A stretch of DNA of 64,000 nt from Malus domestica (lineage: Eukaryota; Streptophyta; Magnoliopsida; Rosales; Rosaceae), in contig NC_091661.1 of NCBI RefSeq assembly GCF_042453785.1, positions 25,225,501 to 25,289,500 on the forward strand, read 5' to 3'. The stretch's first letter is position 1. Every line of letters starts with the position of its first letter. The notes below the pieces were generated by a model. It was given only the letters and a program-made list of their open reading frames with translations. It was not told the origin of the DNA and made no database searches. Positions 33,944 to 46,704 of this stretch are shown here, in pieces. Both the position numbers and the translations under genes were made by a program.

Positions 33944-34743
33944 GGCTTCAGATCTGCTGTCTCTTAAAATGTATCTAATATGAGTCTCTTTGTTAATATG
34001 TTGACATGTATTCTTTTAACTTGACTTAAAACTTATCTTTGTTAATTTTATTTATTTAACAGTTAAATTAAAAAAAACTAAAATAATAAAAAACTGTTGG
34101 GTTAACGAGATGAGCAAATCCAAATAGGATTCTTCACCTTCTTTTTTGGTTTGCTGCAACAATCGCAAGGATCAGAAAGAACAAGGTGAGTTTGCTGTGC
34201 ATTTTTCTCCTTTGAAACAATCGTAGTTCCAAATCTAGCATCCACACCAACAAACTCACTTGCCTCAACTCCATCAATCCAAGTTCGAACTTTTACCAAA
34301 ACGAAATTGTTCTCGCTCCCAGGCTTCTTCGAAGCAGAATCATCATCATGCACTATATCCCCGGCAGTGATAGAGCTCGGATTACCGACTAGTAGAATAG
34401 TCAAAGCTGAAACAAAAACCAACCCACAAAGCCCCTTTCTTTCTCTCTCTTCCTTCCATGGCTACAATCTCTACAAATCTGTGATGCAGAGGAGGAAGAA
34501 CCAAAAGGGTTGTTCTTTCTGATCCTCGCGATTGTCGCAGCAAACCAAAAAAGAAGGTGAAGAATCCTATTTAGATTTGCTCACCTCGTTAACCCAACAT
34601 TTTTTCATTATTTTAGATTTTTTTAAATGTAAATGTTAAGCAAATAAAGTTAATAAAATTAAGTTTTAAATTAAAGAACATATGTCAGCAAATTAATAAA
34701 GAGATAAATAAGACACATTTTAAGTGACAGCAGAACTGGAGCC
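33944..34743. mobile_element. Pack-type Mutator-like element carrying an SPPL fragment, copy 1
   Basis: An 800-bp element with terminal inverted repeats of ~240 bp (left GGCTTCAGATCTGCTGTC, right inverse GGCTCCAGTTCTGCTGTC). It is flanked by CCCAAAAAA-like 8-9-bp duplications (33935-33943 and 34744-34752). The empty site is preserved before sHSP copies 5 and 6 (53318-53332: aactaacccaaaaaaag; 63541: aaacccaaaacaag). The captured gene fragment extends into both arms. It ends only ~15 bp before the heat-shock element of sHSP copy 3. Confidence 0.88.
34102..34422 (-). pseudogene. Signal peptide peptidase-like (SPPL) N-terminal fragment, copy 1
   Basis: The minus strand reads a hydrophobic signal-like segment (FVSALTILLVGNPSS), then AGDIVHDDDSASKKPG, NNFVLVKVRTWIDGVEA, EFVGVDARFGTTIVSKEKNA and LVLSDPCDCCS. 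This is the start of the lumenal PA domain of plant SPPL intramembrane aspartyl proteases. The catalytic transmembrane domain (YD/GxGD motifs) is absent. An ATG at 34460 is not in frame with this reading. The last ~28 codons lie in the left terminal repeat and are mirrored on the + strand at ~34513-34580, ending in a TAG. It is a captured exon, not a gene. Confidence 0.85.
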
Positions 34744-34758
34744 CCCCAAAAAGGCACT

Positions 34759-34877
34759 TTCGAGAAGTTGGTGGAAGCTGATGGAACTCTCTGTGTTTAT
34801 TGTTTTTTTCCCTTCTGGATTGTTGCAGAACTTTCTGTAGTTCTCAGAGAAACCTTCTGTGCCATCCTATATATATA
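34759..34877 (+). promoter_or_regulatory. Heat-shock elements and TATA box, sHSP copy 3
   Basis: TTCGAGAA (34759-34766), GAACTTTC (34828-34835) and TATATATATA (34868-34877). The Pack element ends immediately upstream, so only this ~250-bp core is ancestral promoter. Confidence 0.8.
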
Positions 34878-34997
34878 CAACTCACTCCACAACCCTCCTC
34901 ATCAGATAGAATTATCCAAAGCAATCTAAGCAAAAATCTCTCGCTCAAATCCTACGAATTCACACCCAGCAAAAACCCAACTCAAACCCACCATCTA

Positions 34998-35462
34998 ATG
35001 GCTCTCAGTCTCTTTGGCGGACGACGAAGCAACGTCTTCGACCCCTTCTCTCTGGACATCTGGGACCCTTTCGAGGGCTTCGGCGCTCTGGCCAACATCC
35101 CCTCATCCGCCCGTGAAACCACCGCCATCGCCAACACTCGCATCGACTGGAAGGAGACCCCGGAGGCCCACATCTTCAAGGCGGACCTCCCGGGGATAAA
35201 AAAGGAGGAGGTGAAAGTGGAGGTGGAGGACGGGAGGGTCCTGCAAATCAGCGGCGAGAGGAGCCGGGAGCAGGAGGAGAAGAACGACAAGTGGCACAGG
35301 GTGGAGAGGAGCAGTGGCAAGTTTATGAGGAGGTTCAGGCTGCCGGAGAACGCGAAGATTGATCAGGTGAAGGCGGCGATGGAGAATGGGGTGCTGACTG
35401 TGACTGTGCCGAAAGAGGAGGAGAAGAAGCCTGAGGTCAAGGCCATTGACATCTCCGGCTAA
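34998..35462 (+). CDS. Class I cytosolic small heat-shock protein, copy 3
   Basis: 154 codons, closest to the consensus of the array ([20 protein letters not shown], alpha-crystallin domain ~48-140, GVLTVTVPK at 131-139, AIDISG end). It is intronless, as usual for the family. The leader (cccagcaaaaaccc...ccaccatcta) and 3' UTR with aataaatc are nearly identical to copies 2 and 4, showing recent duplication or gene conversion. The codon use is strongly GC3-rich in the domain, unlike the AT-rich surroundings. Confidence 0.97.
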   Translation: MALSLFGGRRSNVFDPFSLDIWDPFEGFGALANIPSSARETTAIANTRIDWKETPEAHIFKADLPGIKKEEVKVEVEDGRVLQISGERSREQEEKNDKWHRVERSSGKFMRRFRLPENAKIDQVKAAMENGVLTVTVPKEEEKKPEVKAIDISG

Positions 35463-35693
35463 ACTAAATTCGCATAACCTCGATCGGCTACTTTTGAGCT
35501 CTGTTTTGGTGTGGTGTTAAGTTCTGCTTGTGTGTATTTCCGAGTCTCTGTATGTGAGATGAGTGATATGGTGTGTCAATTGTCATGTATGGGTTCTTCT
35601 TCTAAATATTATAATAAATCTTTATAAAAGTTTACATTATATTTCCAAGAAGTGTGTCTGGGAGAAGGTCTATTTAATTTGTTTTCCACGAAT

Positions 35694-35993
35694 ATGAAGA
35701 AGATGACTGTTCACGGCGCGATTATCTTGCTCTTAAAGTCTAGAACTTTAACACTTGCGCATAGAATTGATAAAGATTCTTTCGATCTTCACACCTGCTA
35801 TTGCTATTAGGAACCAGCTGCTGAGCTGTGACCTACGAAGATTGAAGAGGAGTATCAGGCAAAGAAGAAAGTTCGAGATGTAAATTTTGTATGGGAGAAG
35901 TACTGCTCAAGTCGACAGTCCAGCAAAGGCGACATTGAAGACATCTTACTTACTCCAAGAGCATATGGCGAATGCTCGAAGTTGCTTGATTAG
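35694..35993 (+). pseudogene. Broken ORF of unknown origin, unit 2 copy
   Basis: Nearly identical to 27947-28246, with the same TAG after CYCY and the same frame change, so both lesions predate the unit 1/unit 2 duplication. Confidence 0.5.
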
Positions 35994-36180
35994 GACAGGG
36001 TCCTATAGTGGTCGAAATTCCTAGCTGCTGTTTTTGGTTTATTTTCAAGGTTATATTTTCAACTGTTTTTGGTTTAACTCGTGAACAAGGTTATATTTTC
36101 AAATTTTAAAGTGGTGATTGTTTCTTTGTTTCTTTTGGTTTTTAGTTTGGATATTAAAAGTTTTGTACCGTTTTAATATA

Positions 36181-36388
36181 TGACGTGGATTGTCTGCCCT
36201 TCCACTCTCGTGCCTTCCTGTGCCTTCCTGTTTGTGTGATCACGGTAGTTAAACCACGTTAACATTTTATATTACTATTTATTTTTATCTTATTATTTCT
36301 ATAAAAAAAATATAAAATGTTGACGTGATTTAATCGTGACCACATAAAACATGAAGGCACATGAGGGCATTGGAAGTGATCCTTGTCC
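36181..36388. mobile_element. 208-bp MITE, complete copy in unit 2
   Basis: The inverted arms (tgacgtggattgtctgccc... / ...ggcattggaagtgatccttgtcc) enclose an AT-rich centre. It is flanked by TTTTAATATA and TTTTATATA. The empty site is seen in unit 3 at 43960-43975 (ccgttttaatataaaacaaag). Confidence 0.8.
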
Positions 36389-37094
36389 TTTTATATAAAA
36401 CAAAGCTTTTAGTACTTCCATGGTCATCTTAACCCTGGATGCAAAACGAGATTGATTCCATCCTAAACTAGGTCAATTACTTAAGTGAAATCAACCGTTG
36501 TATTTTACTTGTACACTAGAGCTGACATATCCTTTGTTGTGAATTTTAGCAAGGTACAACAATGCGCATACACGTAGACACTAGACATGTGTCCAAGTCA
36601 TCTTGCAATTACTTTATAGGTACAACGAAATGATGATCGAACCTTAAATTCTAAACCCTAAACCCTAGGGAAAAGTAATTGATGACAAAAATACTGAGAA
36701 ATAAAATTTGACTTCCTTCAACTTTCGACCTTCCCTAAGTAGATATTGATAAAGCAGCTTTTTCAACCTTGTATCGGTCGTATTCTTGAATTTGGAAGGA
36801 AAAGAGGAGTAATGCTTCCTAGCATGGGACATAGAATAAGACCTAGAATAAAACCACTTAGATTAGAATAGCATTCACATAAATGTTCTAAAATAGAGTT
36901 AAATCGAACATTGAAGAGATTAGTTGGTCGTTATTGGGATGGGTTCAAACAGGATTGCAATAAATAATAAAAAATAATAAATAATGAAGGAGCGGAACCT
37001 TCATTTGACTCAAGCCAACCCCAGGTCGGGACGAGACTTTCTTTGTGCTACAAATTAGTGAAATTCTATCTCTTTCTTACACAACTAAAAAATG

Positions 37095-37612
37095 GGCAAC
37101 AACTCTTGAGTCAAAAGCCTTCTAAGTTATGCTGATGATGATTATTTAAACCGTACAAAGCGCGTTTCTAGAACTGTTTATGTCTTTATCATTAGAGATA
37201 TTGCAATATTGTGCATATCAACCAAACATGACTTAGTTGCTACGTCTTTAAATCACACTGAGATTTTAGCCTGTGCAAAGTATCGCATGAATGATTTTGG
37301 CTAAGGCGCGTGATTGATCACATTAAAACTTTATGTGATTTTTCTTACATCGTTGATGTTCCAACAACGATTTATGAAGACAATGATGCGTGTATCGACT
37401 GGTCATACGCTTGTGTGTTTTAATAACCACTCTGAATATGTGAAATATCGATATCTTGTATTAACTCAATTTTTCTCTGTAAGTCTACTAGTTATCCCAT
37501 AGCAAGGTTTTTACCGATAGCTGACAACAACAACCACATCACCTAATCACGAAGAAATGATGCAGCTACTTCTTAAGTTGTACACACTTAAGTAGGAGTG
37601 TTGTGAATAGAA
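37095..37612 (+). mobile_element. Copia retrotransposon 3' remnant, unit 2
   Basis: Same as 29120-29640 in unit 1, with the candidate LTR start TGTTGTGAATAG at 37599. Confidence 0.6.
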
Positions 37613-38334
37613 TCATTAATTAGAAATGTGATTGTGTAAACTTAAAGTAGAATTCCACAAGGATTTGGAGATCAAATAATTATAGGCTTTGTATTACTTA
37701 TAAGGCAAGAAAACTCATCATAATTAGTGAAGAAAACCCATCATAATTAGTATTAAAAAGTCACGTGCTAAGGGTGAATACGCCATTCTTATACACATGA
37801 GCCCTTCTTTCATGTCGTCTCATTCCTCTCTCACGATCGCAGGTCTGTTGTCCCTAATTATGGTGTCTCCTCTCTAATTTCTCAACACGTGTACCACCCA
37901 TTTCGCCTAATCTTCACCCCATTAAATTTTTAATAAAACTAAAACCCAAAAACAAAGAAACTAGCAGTGACTATGTCCTCATCCACCCCAATCCATGCAG
38001 TCCCGTGCGCCAGCAACCTAAGCATTCACCCATGCTAGCCTCCCCATGCGCCAGCGGCTACCCTTACTTGTACTTGCCATCACCAAAATCCTCTTCCATC
38101 CAAAGGCGGATTTATTAAGGGACCTAGGTGGTTTCAGGACCACCCGAATACTCGGATAATTGAAAACTTCCGAGGACCACCCAAGTTTGGGCAGTGAAGG
38201 GAAAGAGCAACAACTGCATAATGTTCTAGCTTTTTGCAAACTAGATGGAGAGAAGAAGAACAAGAAGAAGACCAATTCTTTTTTAAACGGTATCCTAGGT
38301 CACGTGCTACAAAGTCACATTAATCATTCAAGTA

Positions 38335-38508
38335 AAGAGTAATGCTAGGGGGACTAAATTTGTAAAAAATATTTGCAAACTAAATGATGTGTCACCAATA
38401 GGAAATGAGCATGTTTATCAATACTTAAGTAATAATCCAATCATTAACTTTCATGTCATTTAGTTTATAAATTTTGTCTAAAAATTTAGTTTTTCTAGCA
38501 TTACTCTT
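38335..38508. mobile_element. MITE, 'aagagtaatgctag' family, unit 2
   Basis: Orthologous to 30361-30534. Confidence 0.7.
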
Positions 38509-38656
38509 AAATAAAACGGTGAGCACTGATGTGGTGTTTGAAAACTCATTCTAGGTCACGTGGGAGGTTGAGAGCCTCACCATTTTTTTAATAAAAAATA
38601 ATAAAAAGAGTTCGACTTTCAAAGAAAGTCCACCCCAAGCAATATAGTTCCCTAAT

Positions 38657-38877
38657 CCCCGGATTTGGATCCCATCCAAATCTAAATTGTGAGGATTCTA
38701 GGGATCCGCACATCTTAGTCATTCATCGTGCATCGTGTAGTAAAAAATCATCTGACTTTTTTTATTTAAAATTAAACACAATTAGTACCTAACGAAAACT
38801 GGCCGCACGATGTACGATAAACAACTAGGATGTAGGGATCCCTATGATCCCCACAAAGTGGATCCGGAGATGATCCT
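38657..38877. mobile_element. MITE with 'ggatcc' inverted ends, unit 2
   Basis: Orthologous to 30681-30900. Confidence 0.6.
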
Positions 38878-39238
38878 TTTCCCTAATCCCCAATTCCTAC
38901 CCCGCTCAACTAAAGGTCACCATCATCAGCACAGAACCAATCTCTAGTCTTCACACACCAATCGGCACTTCAAGATCAACTTGGTATTTAAATTCATTCT
39001 ATGCGTTGAAGAAATGACTTTTCTCAATTGTAAGGGATTAGTAATCTTGCTAAAAAATGATGAAAAAAGGGTTACATGAATTGTTGTTTGTACAAAAATT
39101 ATGAATAAAAAGTCGTAATTTATCGTTTAATGTTTCAATTTTACTTTCATCTAATTTTTTGGAGCTTTTTGTGAAACTTTATAGGCCTAAGCATGATCTA
39201 TCACCGATATGATCCCAACTTAACCACGTATGGCTTAG

Positions 39239-39582
39239 TGTTTGGTTTTATCCCAAAATGACTGGTAATATTAAGGGTGAAAACTCTTATATATTAATAG
39301 TGTTGCAGTCCTATTAGATTAGGAATTTGATTGTGTAAATCCTAACATATATATGATATTCTTATGTGATTCTACCATATCTCTTAGACTATATATTATC
39401 TTTTTAGAGTTGTAATCCTATTGGGGTAAGGAATTTACCTTCACTACTACTATAAATAAAGGCACTATGGGATGATATAACACACACCTTACAATTAGAC
39501 ATCTATCTCTTCTCTCTATGTGCCGCACCCCCTCTCTCTCTCTGGCATTCATAATTGTTCAATAAATTATTCCTACAATACA
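39239..39582 (+). mobile_element. LTR, unit 2 copy
   Basis: Orthologous to 31263-31618, starting TGTTTGGTTTTATCCC and ending CTACAATACA before 'ttattagcacg'. Confidence 0.6.
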
Positions 39583-39994
39583 TTATTAGCACGCTCTTAA
39601 CGCTACGCTAAAGAGAGTTTATTCTTCATTCAGGGGAGTATTATGTTTTAATCATTCTTTTTATGATTAATTTATTATTTTATTGAATTGACCTACATGC
39701 TATTGATTCAATTTAATTTCTTATTTGTTGAACGTGATACAACACATTGGATATGCAATTCCGGATTTCCGAGAAGCATGTTCTACAAATTTAAAGGCTT
39801 TTGTTGTTTTATGCCAATCAGGTATATTTAAAATAAAAAGATATTTGAAACGACCATGAAGCGTGAAAACATTCCTCATGATACATGAACCACTTAAAAT
39901 TATATTTACCTTTCGATATATATATATATATATACGTTTCATGCATTATGCAATTTTTGTTATTTGAAATTTGTGAGTCAAAAAATTGAAATAA

Positions 39995-41168
<1,174 letters not shown>

Positions 41169-41213
41169 GTGATTTTTACTCATTAATTTACTTATTTTTT
41201 TTGTTGTTTTTTT

Positions 41214-41380
41214 AACAAGTGATATTATCTACACTAAAAAGAAGGGGATAGGTTTAGCCTCACAATGAGTTAGTAATAATTTGGTTCAAATTCGCCCTTT
41301 GCAAGAATCGAATCTAAGACTTCTCACTTACAAGTGAATAAGAATATTATTAGACCATAGTACAAAGTGGCAATTTCACA
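41214..41380. mobile_element. MITE, 'ttatctacacta' family, unit 2
   Basis: Orthologous to 33594-33760. Confidence 0.55.
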
Positions 41381-41568
41381 ACATAATTAAGTTTAGTATT
41401 TTTTTTTCCTTAAATATGCTTTTTTTTATTTTATTTTAAAAAAAATCTATGTTCAATTTAACATGATACTTAATTTTGTAAGTACCAATTTGGAAAAAAA
41501 AAATATTAAAAAAAGGGGTTTTTAAGTACCCACTATGTTTTGGCTGAAAAGGAACTAACCCAAAAAAA

Positions 41569-42368
41569 GCTCCAGATCTGCTGTCTCTTAAAATGTATCT
41601 AATATGAGTCTCCTTGTTAATATGTTGACATGTATTCTTTAACTTGACTTAAAACTTAACTTTGTTAATTTTATTTATTTAACATTTAAATTAAAAAAAA
41701 ACTAAAATAATAAAAAACTGTTGGGTTAACGAGATGAGCAAATCCAAATAGGATTCTTCACCTTCTTTTTTGGTTTGCTGCAACAATCGCAAGGATCAGA
41801 AAGAACAAGGCGAGTTTGCTGTGCATTTTTCTCCTTTGAAACAATCGTAGTTCCAAATCTAGCATCCACACCAACAAACTCACTTGCCTCAACTCCATCA
41901 ATCCAAGTTCGAACTTTTACCAAAACGAAATTGTTCTCGCTCCCAGGCTTCTTCGAAGCAGAATCATCATCATGCACTATATCCCCGGCAGTGATAGAGC
42001 TCGGATTACCGACTAGTAGAATAGTCAAAGCTGAAACAAAAACCAACCCACAAAGCCCCTTTCTTTCTCTCTCTTCCTTCCATGGCTACAATCTCTACAA
42101 ATCTGTGATGCAGAGGAGGAAGAACCAAAAGGGTTGTTCTTTCTGATCCTCGCGATTGTCGCAGCAAACCAAAAAAGAAGGTGAAGAATCCTATTTAGAT
42201 TTGCTCACCTCGTTAACCCAACATTTTTTCATTATTTTGGATTTTTTTAAATTTAAATGTTAAGTAAATAAAGTTAATAGAATTAAGTTTTAAGTTAAAG
42301 AACATACGTCAGCATATTAATAAAGAGATAAATAAGACACATTTTAAATGACAGCAGAACTGGAGCCC
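41569..42368. mobile_element. Pack-type Mutator-like element carrying an SPPL fragment, copy 2
   Basis: 800 bp, nearly identical to 33944-34743, with the duplication CCCAAAAAA at 41559-41567 and 42369-42377 exact here. It was copied with the unit rather than transposed again, as both copies occupy the same site. Confidence 0.88.
41726..42046 (-). pseudogene. SPPL N-terminal fragment, copy 2
   Basis: Same captured exon as 34102-34422, with one residue different (QQTRLVL instead of QQTHLVL). PA-domain start only; no protease domain. Confidence 0.85.
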
Positions 42369-42383
42369 CCCAAAAAAGGCACT

Positions 42384-42502
42384 TTCGAGAAGTTGGTGGA
42401 AGCTGATGGAACTCTCTGTTTTTATTGTATTTTTCCCTTCTGGATTGCTGCAGAACTTTCTGTAGTTCTCAGAGAAACCTTCTGTGCCATCCTATATATA
42501 TA
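42384..42502 (+). promoter_or_regulatory. Heat-shock elements and TATA box, sHSP copy 4
   Basis: TTCGAGAA (42384-42391), GAACTTTC (42453-42460) and TATATATATA (42493-42502). The Pack element abuts upstream as in copy 3. Confidence 0.8.
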
Positions 42503-42622
42503 CAACTCACTCCCCAACCCTCCTCATCAGATAGAATTATCCAAAGCAATCTAAGCAAAAATCTCTCGCCCAAATCCTACGAATTCACACCCAGCAAAAA
42601 CCCAACTCAAACCCACCATCTA

Positions 42623-43087
42623 ATGGCTCTCAGTCTCTTTGGCGGACGACGAAGCAACGTCTTCGACCCCTTCTCTCTGGACATCTGGGACCCTTTCGAG
42701 GGCTTCGGCGCTCTGGCCAACATCCCCTCATCCGCCCGTGAAACCACCGCCATCGCCAACACGCGCATCGACTGGAAGGAGACCCCGGAGGCCCACATCT
42801 TCAAGGCGGATCTCCCGGGGATAAAAAAGGAGGAGGTGAAAGTGGAGGTGGAGGACGGGAGAGTCCTGCAAATCAGCGGCGAGAGGAGCCGGGAGCAGGA
42901 GGAGAAGAACGACAAGTGGCACAGGGTGGAGAGGAGCAGCGGCAGGTTTATGAGGAGGTTCAGGCTGCCGGAGAACGCGAAACTTGATCAGGTGAAGGCG
43001 GCGATTGAGAATGGGGTGCTGACTGTGACTGTGCCGAAAGAGGAGGAGAAGAAGCCTGAGGTCAAGGCCATTGACATTTCCGGTTAA
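42623..43087 (+). CDS. Class I cytosolic small heat-shock protein, copy 4
   Basis: 154 codons, same domain layout as copy 3. Differences from copy 3 are K108R (SSGRFM), I121L (NAKLDQ) and M128I (AAIENG). Leu121 is shared with copy 5, placing copies 4 and 5 closer to each other at the 3' end, while the 5' flank with its Pack element matches copy 3. This mosaic suggests unequal crossing-over or conversion within the gene. Confidence 0.97.
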   Translation: MALSLFGGRRSNVFDPFSLDIWDPFEGFGALANIPSSARETTAIANTRIDWKETPEAHIFKADLPGIKKEEVKVEVEDGRVLQISGERSREQEEKNDKWHRVERSSGRFMRRFRLPENAKLDQVKAAIENGVLTVTVPKEEEKKPEVKAIDISG

Positions 43088-43320
43088 ACTAAATTCGCGT
43101 AACCTCGATCGGCTACTTTTGAGCTCTGTTTTGGTGTGGTGTTAAGTTCTGCTTGTGTGTATTTCCGAGTCTCTCTGTATGTGAGATGAGTGATATGGCG
43201 TGTCAATTGTCATGTATGGGTTCTTATTCTAAATATTATAATAAATCTTTATAAAAGTTTACATTATATTTCCAAGAAGTGTGTCTGGGAGAAGGTCTAT
43301 TTAATTTGTTTTCCACGAAT

Positions 43321-43623
43321 ATGAAGAAGATGACCGTTCATGGCGCGATTCTCTTGCTCTTAAAGTCTAGAACTTTAACACCTGCGCATGGAATTGACAA
43401 AGATTCTTTCGATCTTCACATGTGCTACTGCTATTGGGAACCAGCTGCTGAGCTCGTGCGTCCTACGAAGGTTGCAGAGGTGTATCAGGCAAAGAAGAAA
43501 GTTAGAGATACAAATTTTGTATGGGAGAAGTAATGCTCAAGTCGACAGTCCAGCAAAGGCGACATTGAAGACATCTTACTTACTCCAAGAGCATATGGCG
43601 AATGCTCGAAGTTGCTTAATTAG
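43321..43623 (+). pseudogene. ORF of unknown origin, unit 3 copy
   Basis: Open for 70 codons from ATG 43321 (MKKMTVHGAILLLLKS... CYCYWEPAAELVRPTK...) to a TAA at 43531, where units 1 and 2 have a Tyr codon and continue to ...PRAYGECSKLLD. The same frame beyond the stop remains readable to a TAG at 43621. No lesion is shared with units 1/2, so the source ORF was longer than any surviving copy. No family is recognised. Confidence 0.5.
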
Positions 43624-43692
43624 GACATGGTTCTACAGTGGTCGAAATTCCTAGCTGCTGTTTTTGGTTTATTTTCAAGGTTATATTTTCAA

Positions 43693-43846
43693 GAGAACTT
43701 TAACGAAAAACTTCCAGTACTGTTTACTTTAACGAAAAATCATATTTTTACACTAAAAAATTAATCATGCTATTATTCATTTTACCTTTTATTTTATCCT
43801 TACTGTTAAAACTCAAAATTTTTAAGTCATTTTTATTAGTTTTTCT
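43693..43846. mobile_element. Mutator-type MITE, family 1 copy
   Basis: 154 bp (inverted orientation), flanked by TATTTTCAA at 43684-43692 and 43847-43855. Units 1 and 2 show the empty site (ggttatattttcaactgttt). Confidence 0.88.
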
Positions 43847-45018
43847 TATTTTCAACTGTTTTTGGTTTGACTCGTGAACAAGGTTGTGTTTGCAATTTTA
43901 AACCGGTGATTGTTTCTTTTGTTTCTTTTGGTTTTTAGTTTGGATATTAAAAGTGTTGTACCGTTTTAATATAAAACAAAGCTTTTGAGTACTTCCATGG
44001 TCATCTTAACCCTGGATGCAAAACGAGATTGATTCAATCCTAAACGAGATCAATTATTTAAGTGAAATCAACCGCTGTATTTTACTTGTAGACTAGAGCT
44101 GACATATCTTTTGTTGTGAATTTTAGCAAGGTACAACAATGCGCCTACACGTAGACACTAGACATATGTCCAAGTCATCCTGCAATTACTTTATAGGTAT
44201 AGTGAAATGATGATCAAACCCTAAATTCTAAACCCTAAACCCTAGGGAAAAGTAATTGATGACAAAAATACTGAGAAATAAAATTTGACTTCCTTCAGCT
44301 TTCGACCTTCCCTAGGTAGATATCCATATAGTAGCTTTTTCAACTTTGTATCGGTCGTATTCTTGAATTTGGAAGGAAAAGAGGAGTAATGCTTCCTAGC
44401 ATGGGACATAGAATAAGACCTAGAATAAGGCCACTTAGATTAGAATAGCATTCACAGAAATGTTCTAACATAGAGTTAAATCGAACATTGAAGAGATTAG
44501 TTGGTCGTTATTGGGACGGGTTCAAACAGGACTGCAATCAATAATAAAAAAAATAAAAAATAAAAGAATGAAGGAGCGGAACCTTCCTTTGACTCAAGCC
44601 AACCCCAGGTCAGGACGAGACTTTCTTTGTGCTACCAATTAGTGAAATTCTATCTCTTTCTTACACAACTAAAAAATGGGCAACAACTCTTGAATCAAAA
44701 GCCTTCTAAGTTATGCTGATGATGGTTATTTAAACCGTACAAAGCGCGTTTCTAGAACGATTTATGTCTTTAAATTCATTCTATGCGTTGAAGAAATGAC
44801 TTTTCTCAATTGTAAGGGATTAGTAATCTTGCTAAAAATGATGAAAAAAGGATTACATGAATTGTTGTTTGTACAAAAATTATTAATAAAAGTTGTAGTT
44901 TATCGTTTAATGTTTCAATTTTATTTTCATCTAATTTTTTGGAGCTTTTTGTGAAACTTTATAGGCCTAAGCATGATCTATCACCGATATGATCCCAACT
45001 TAACCACGTATGGCTTAG

Positions 45019-45360
45019 TGTTGGGTTTTATCCCAAAATGACTGGTAATATTAGGGGTGAAAACTCTTATTTATTAATAGTGTTGCAGTCCTATTAGATT
45101 AAGAATTTGATTGTGTAAATCCTAACTTATATATGATATCCTTATGTGATTCTACCATATATTTTAGACTATATATTATCCTTTTACAGTTGTAATTCTA
45201 TTGGGGTAAGGAATTTACCTTCACTACTACTATAAATAAAGGCACTATGGGATGATATAACACACACCTCACAATTACACATCTATCTCTTCTCTCTCTA
45301 TGTGATGCACCCCCTCTCTCTGGCATTCATAAGTGTTCAGTAAATTATGCCTACAATACA
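45019..45360 (+). mobile_element. LTR, unit 3 copy
   Basis: Orthologous to 31263-31618. It is followed by 'ttatcagcacgctc' and, 120 bp later, the 6.8-kb LTR element. Confidence 0.6.
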
Positions 45361-45482
45361 TTATCAGCACGCTCTTGATGCTACGCTAAAGAGAGTTTAT
45401 TCTTCATTCAGTGAAGTATTACGTTTTAATCATTCTTTTTATGATTAATTTATTATTTTATTGAATTGACCTACATGCTATT

Positions 45483-45844
45483 TGTTGATGCACAAAACCG
45501 GAGGGGTCTTGGAACAACGTAAATCTGACCGTGAATCTGCAAGAAATTAAATAACACAAGATGTATCGTGGTTCATCCCAATGTTCGGGCTACGTCCACA
45601 CTGATATTGTATTTCTCTGTTTGTGAGAGGATTGTGAGGGTGAGAGCCTCTGTAATGTGAGAGTGATGCTTCTCTTTAGGGATCTGAGACCCTTCCGTTT
45701 GTGAGGGTGAGGATACCCCTTTTATAGACTAAGAGCTCCTCACTTATTACATATTTCCCCCTTCATTTATTACATAATTACATTTGAGTCCCCCGAGTAT
45801 TTATACGAGGTCTAAATACGGAGGCCCTAAGTATGGTACAAACA
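45483..45844 (-). repeat. 3' LTR of the 6.8-kb element
   Basis: Reads TGTTGATGCACAAAACC ... GGTACAAACA on the + strand, preceded by the CTATT duplication. Confidence 0.92.
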
Positions 45845-46059
45845 GTAGTCCCCCAAGTCTTCAGTCAAGAGAGTCTTTTGGCTAGAGACTTGAAATTCAG
45901 TCCATGTGTAGGCCGAAGTAACTAGATGTCGTCTAGGACTGATACTCGATATGAAGCGGTGCTCAATCTGAAATAATGTTCAACTAGAAGTAGCACATGT
46001 TGCAAGGCTGCTCGGTTTGTGGCTTATGTTGCCTTGGTTGGCTCGGCTTGTGGCGTTGA

Positions 46060-46520
46060 AGGTGAGGGAGTCCCTTTTATAAAATAAGGGCTCGCTCCTC
46101 AATACATAAGTGATGGGCTAGAGTTTATGCTCGCGGCGAGACGGTTGCTCAGCTGGCGACGATGCTCTCTAATGATGGTGAGGGAGTCCCTTTTATAGAA
46201 TAAGGGATCGCTCCTCAATACATAAGTGATGGGCTAGAGTTGATGCTCACGGCGAGACGGTTGCTCAGCTGGCGACGCTGCTCTCTAATGATGGTGAGGG
46301 AGTCCCTTTTATAGAATAAGGGATCGATCCTTAATACATAAATGATGGGTTAGGAGTGATGCTCGCGGCGAGGTGGTTGCTCAGCTGGCGGCGATGCTCT
46401 CTAATGAAGGTGAGGGAGTCCCTTTTATAAAATAAGGGATCGCTCCTCAGTACATGAATAATGGATGCTTTCTAATGAAAGTGAATGAGTCACTTTTATA
46501 GAATAACGACTCGCTCCTCA
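46060..46520. repeat. ~118-bp tandem repeats (about four units)
   Basis: The phrases 'ggtgagggagtcccttttat', 'ctcctcaatacataag' and 'gagacggttgctcagctggc' recur at 46062, 46180, 46294 and 46410, with a decayed fifth at 46480. They lie inside the LTR element, with no coding potential. Confidence 0.85.
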
Positions 46521-46704
46521 ATACATAAATAATGGGTTAGAGTCCCCCAAGTATTTTTCATGAGGCCCAGTTGAGGCCCAATATATGGTACATAATGTAG
46601 TTCCCCAAGTCTTCAGTCAATAGGGTCTGTTGGCTGGAGACTTCAAATTGAATCCATGTATGGGCCGAAGTGGTGGTTGTTCGGAGACGGTATTTGTATA
46701 TCCT

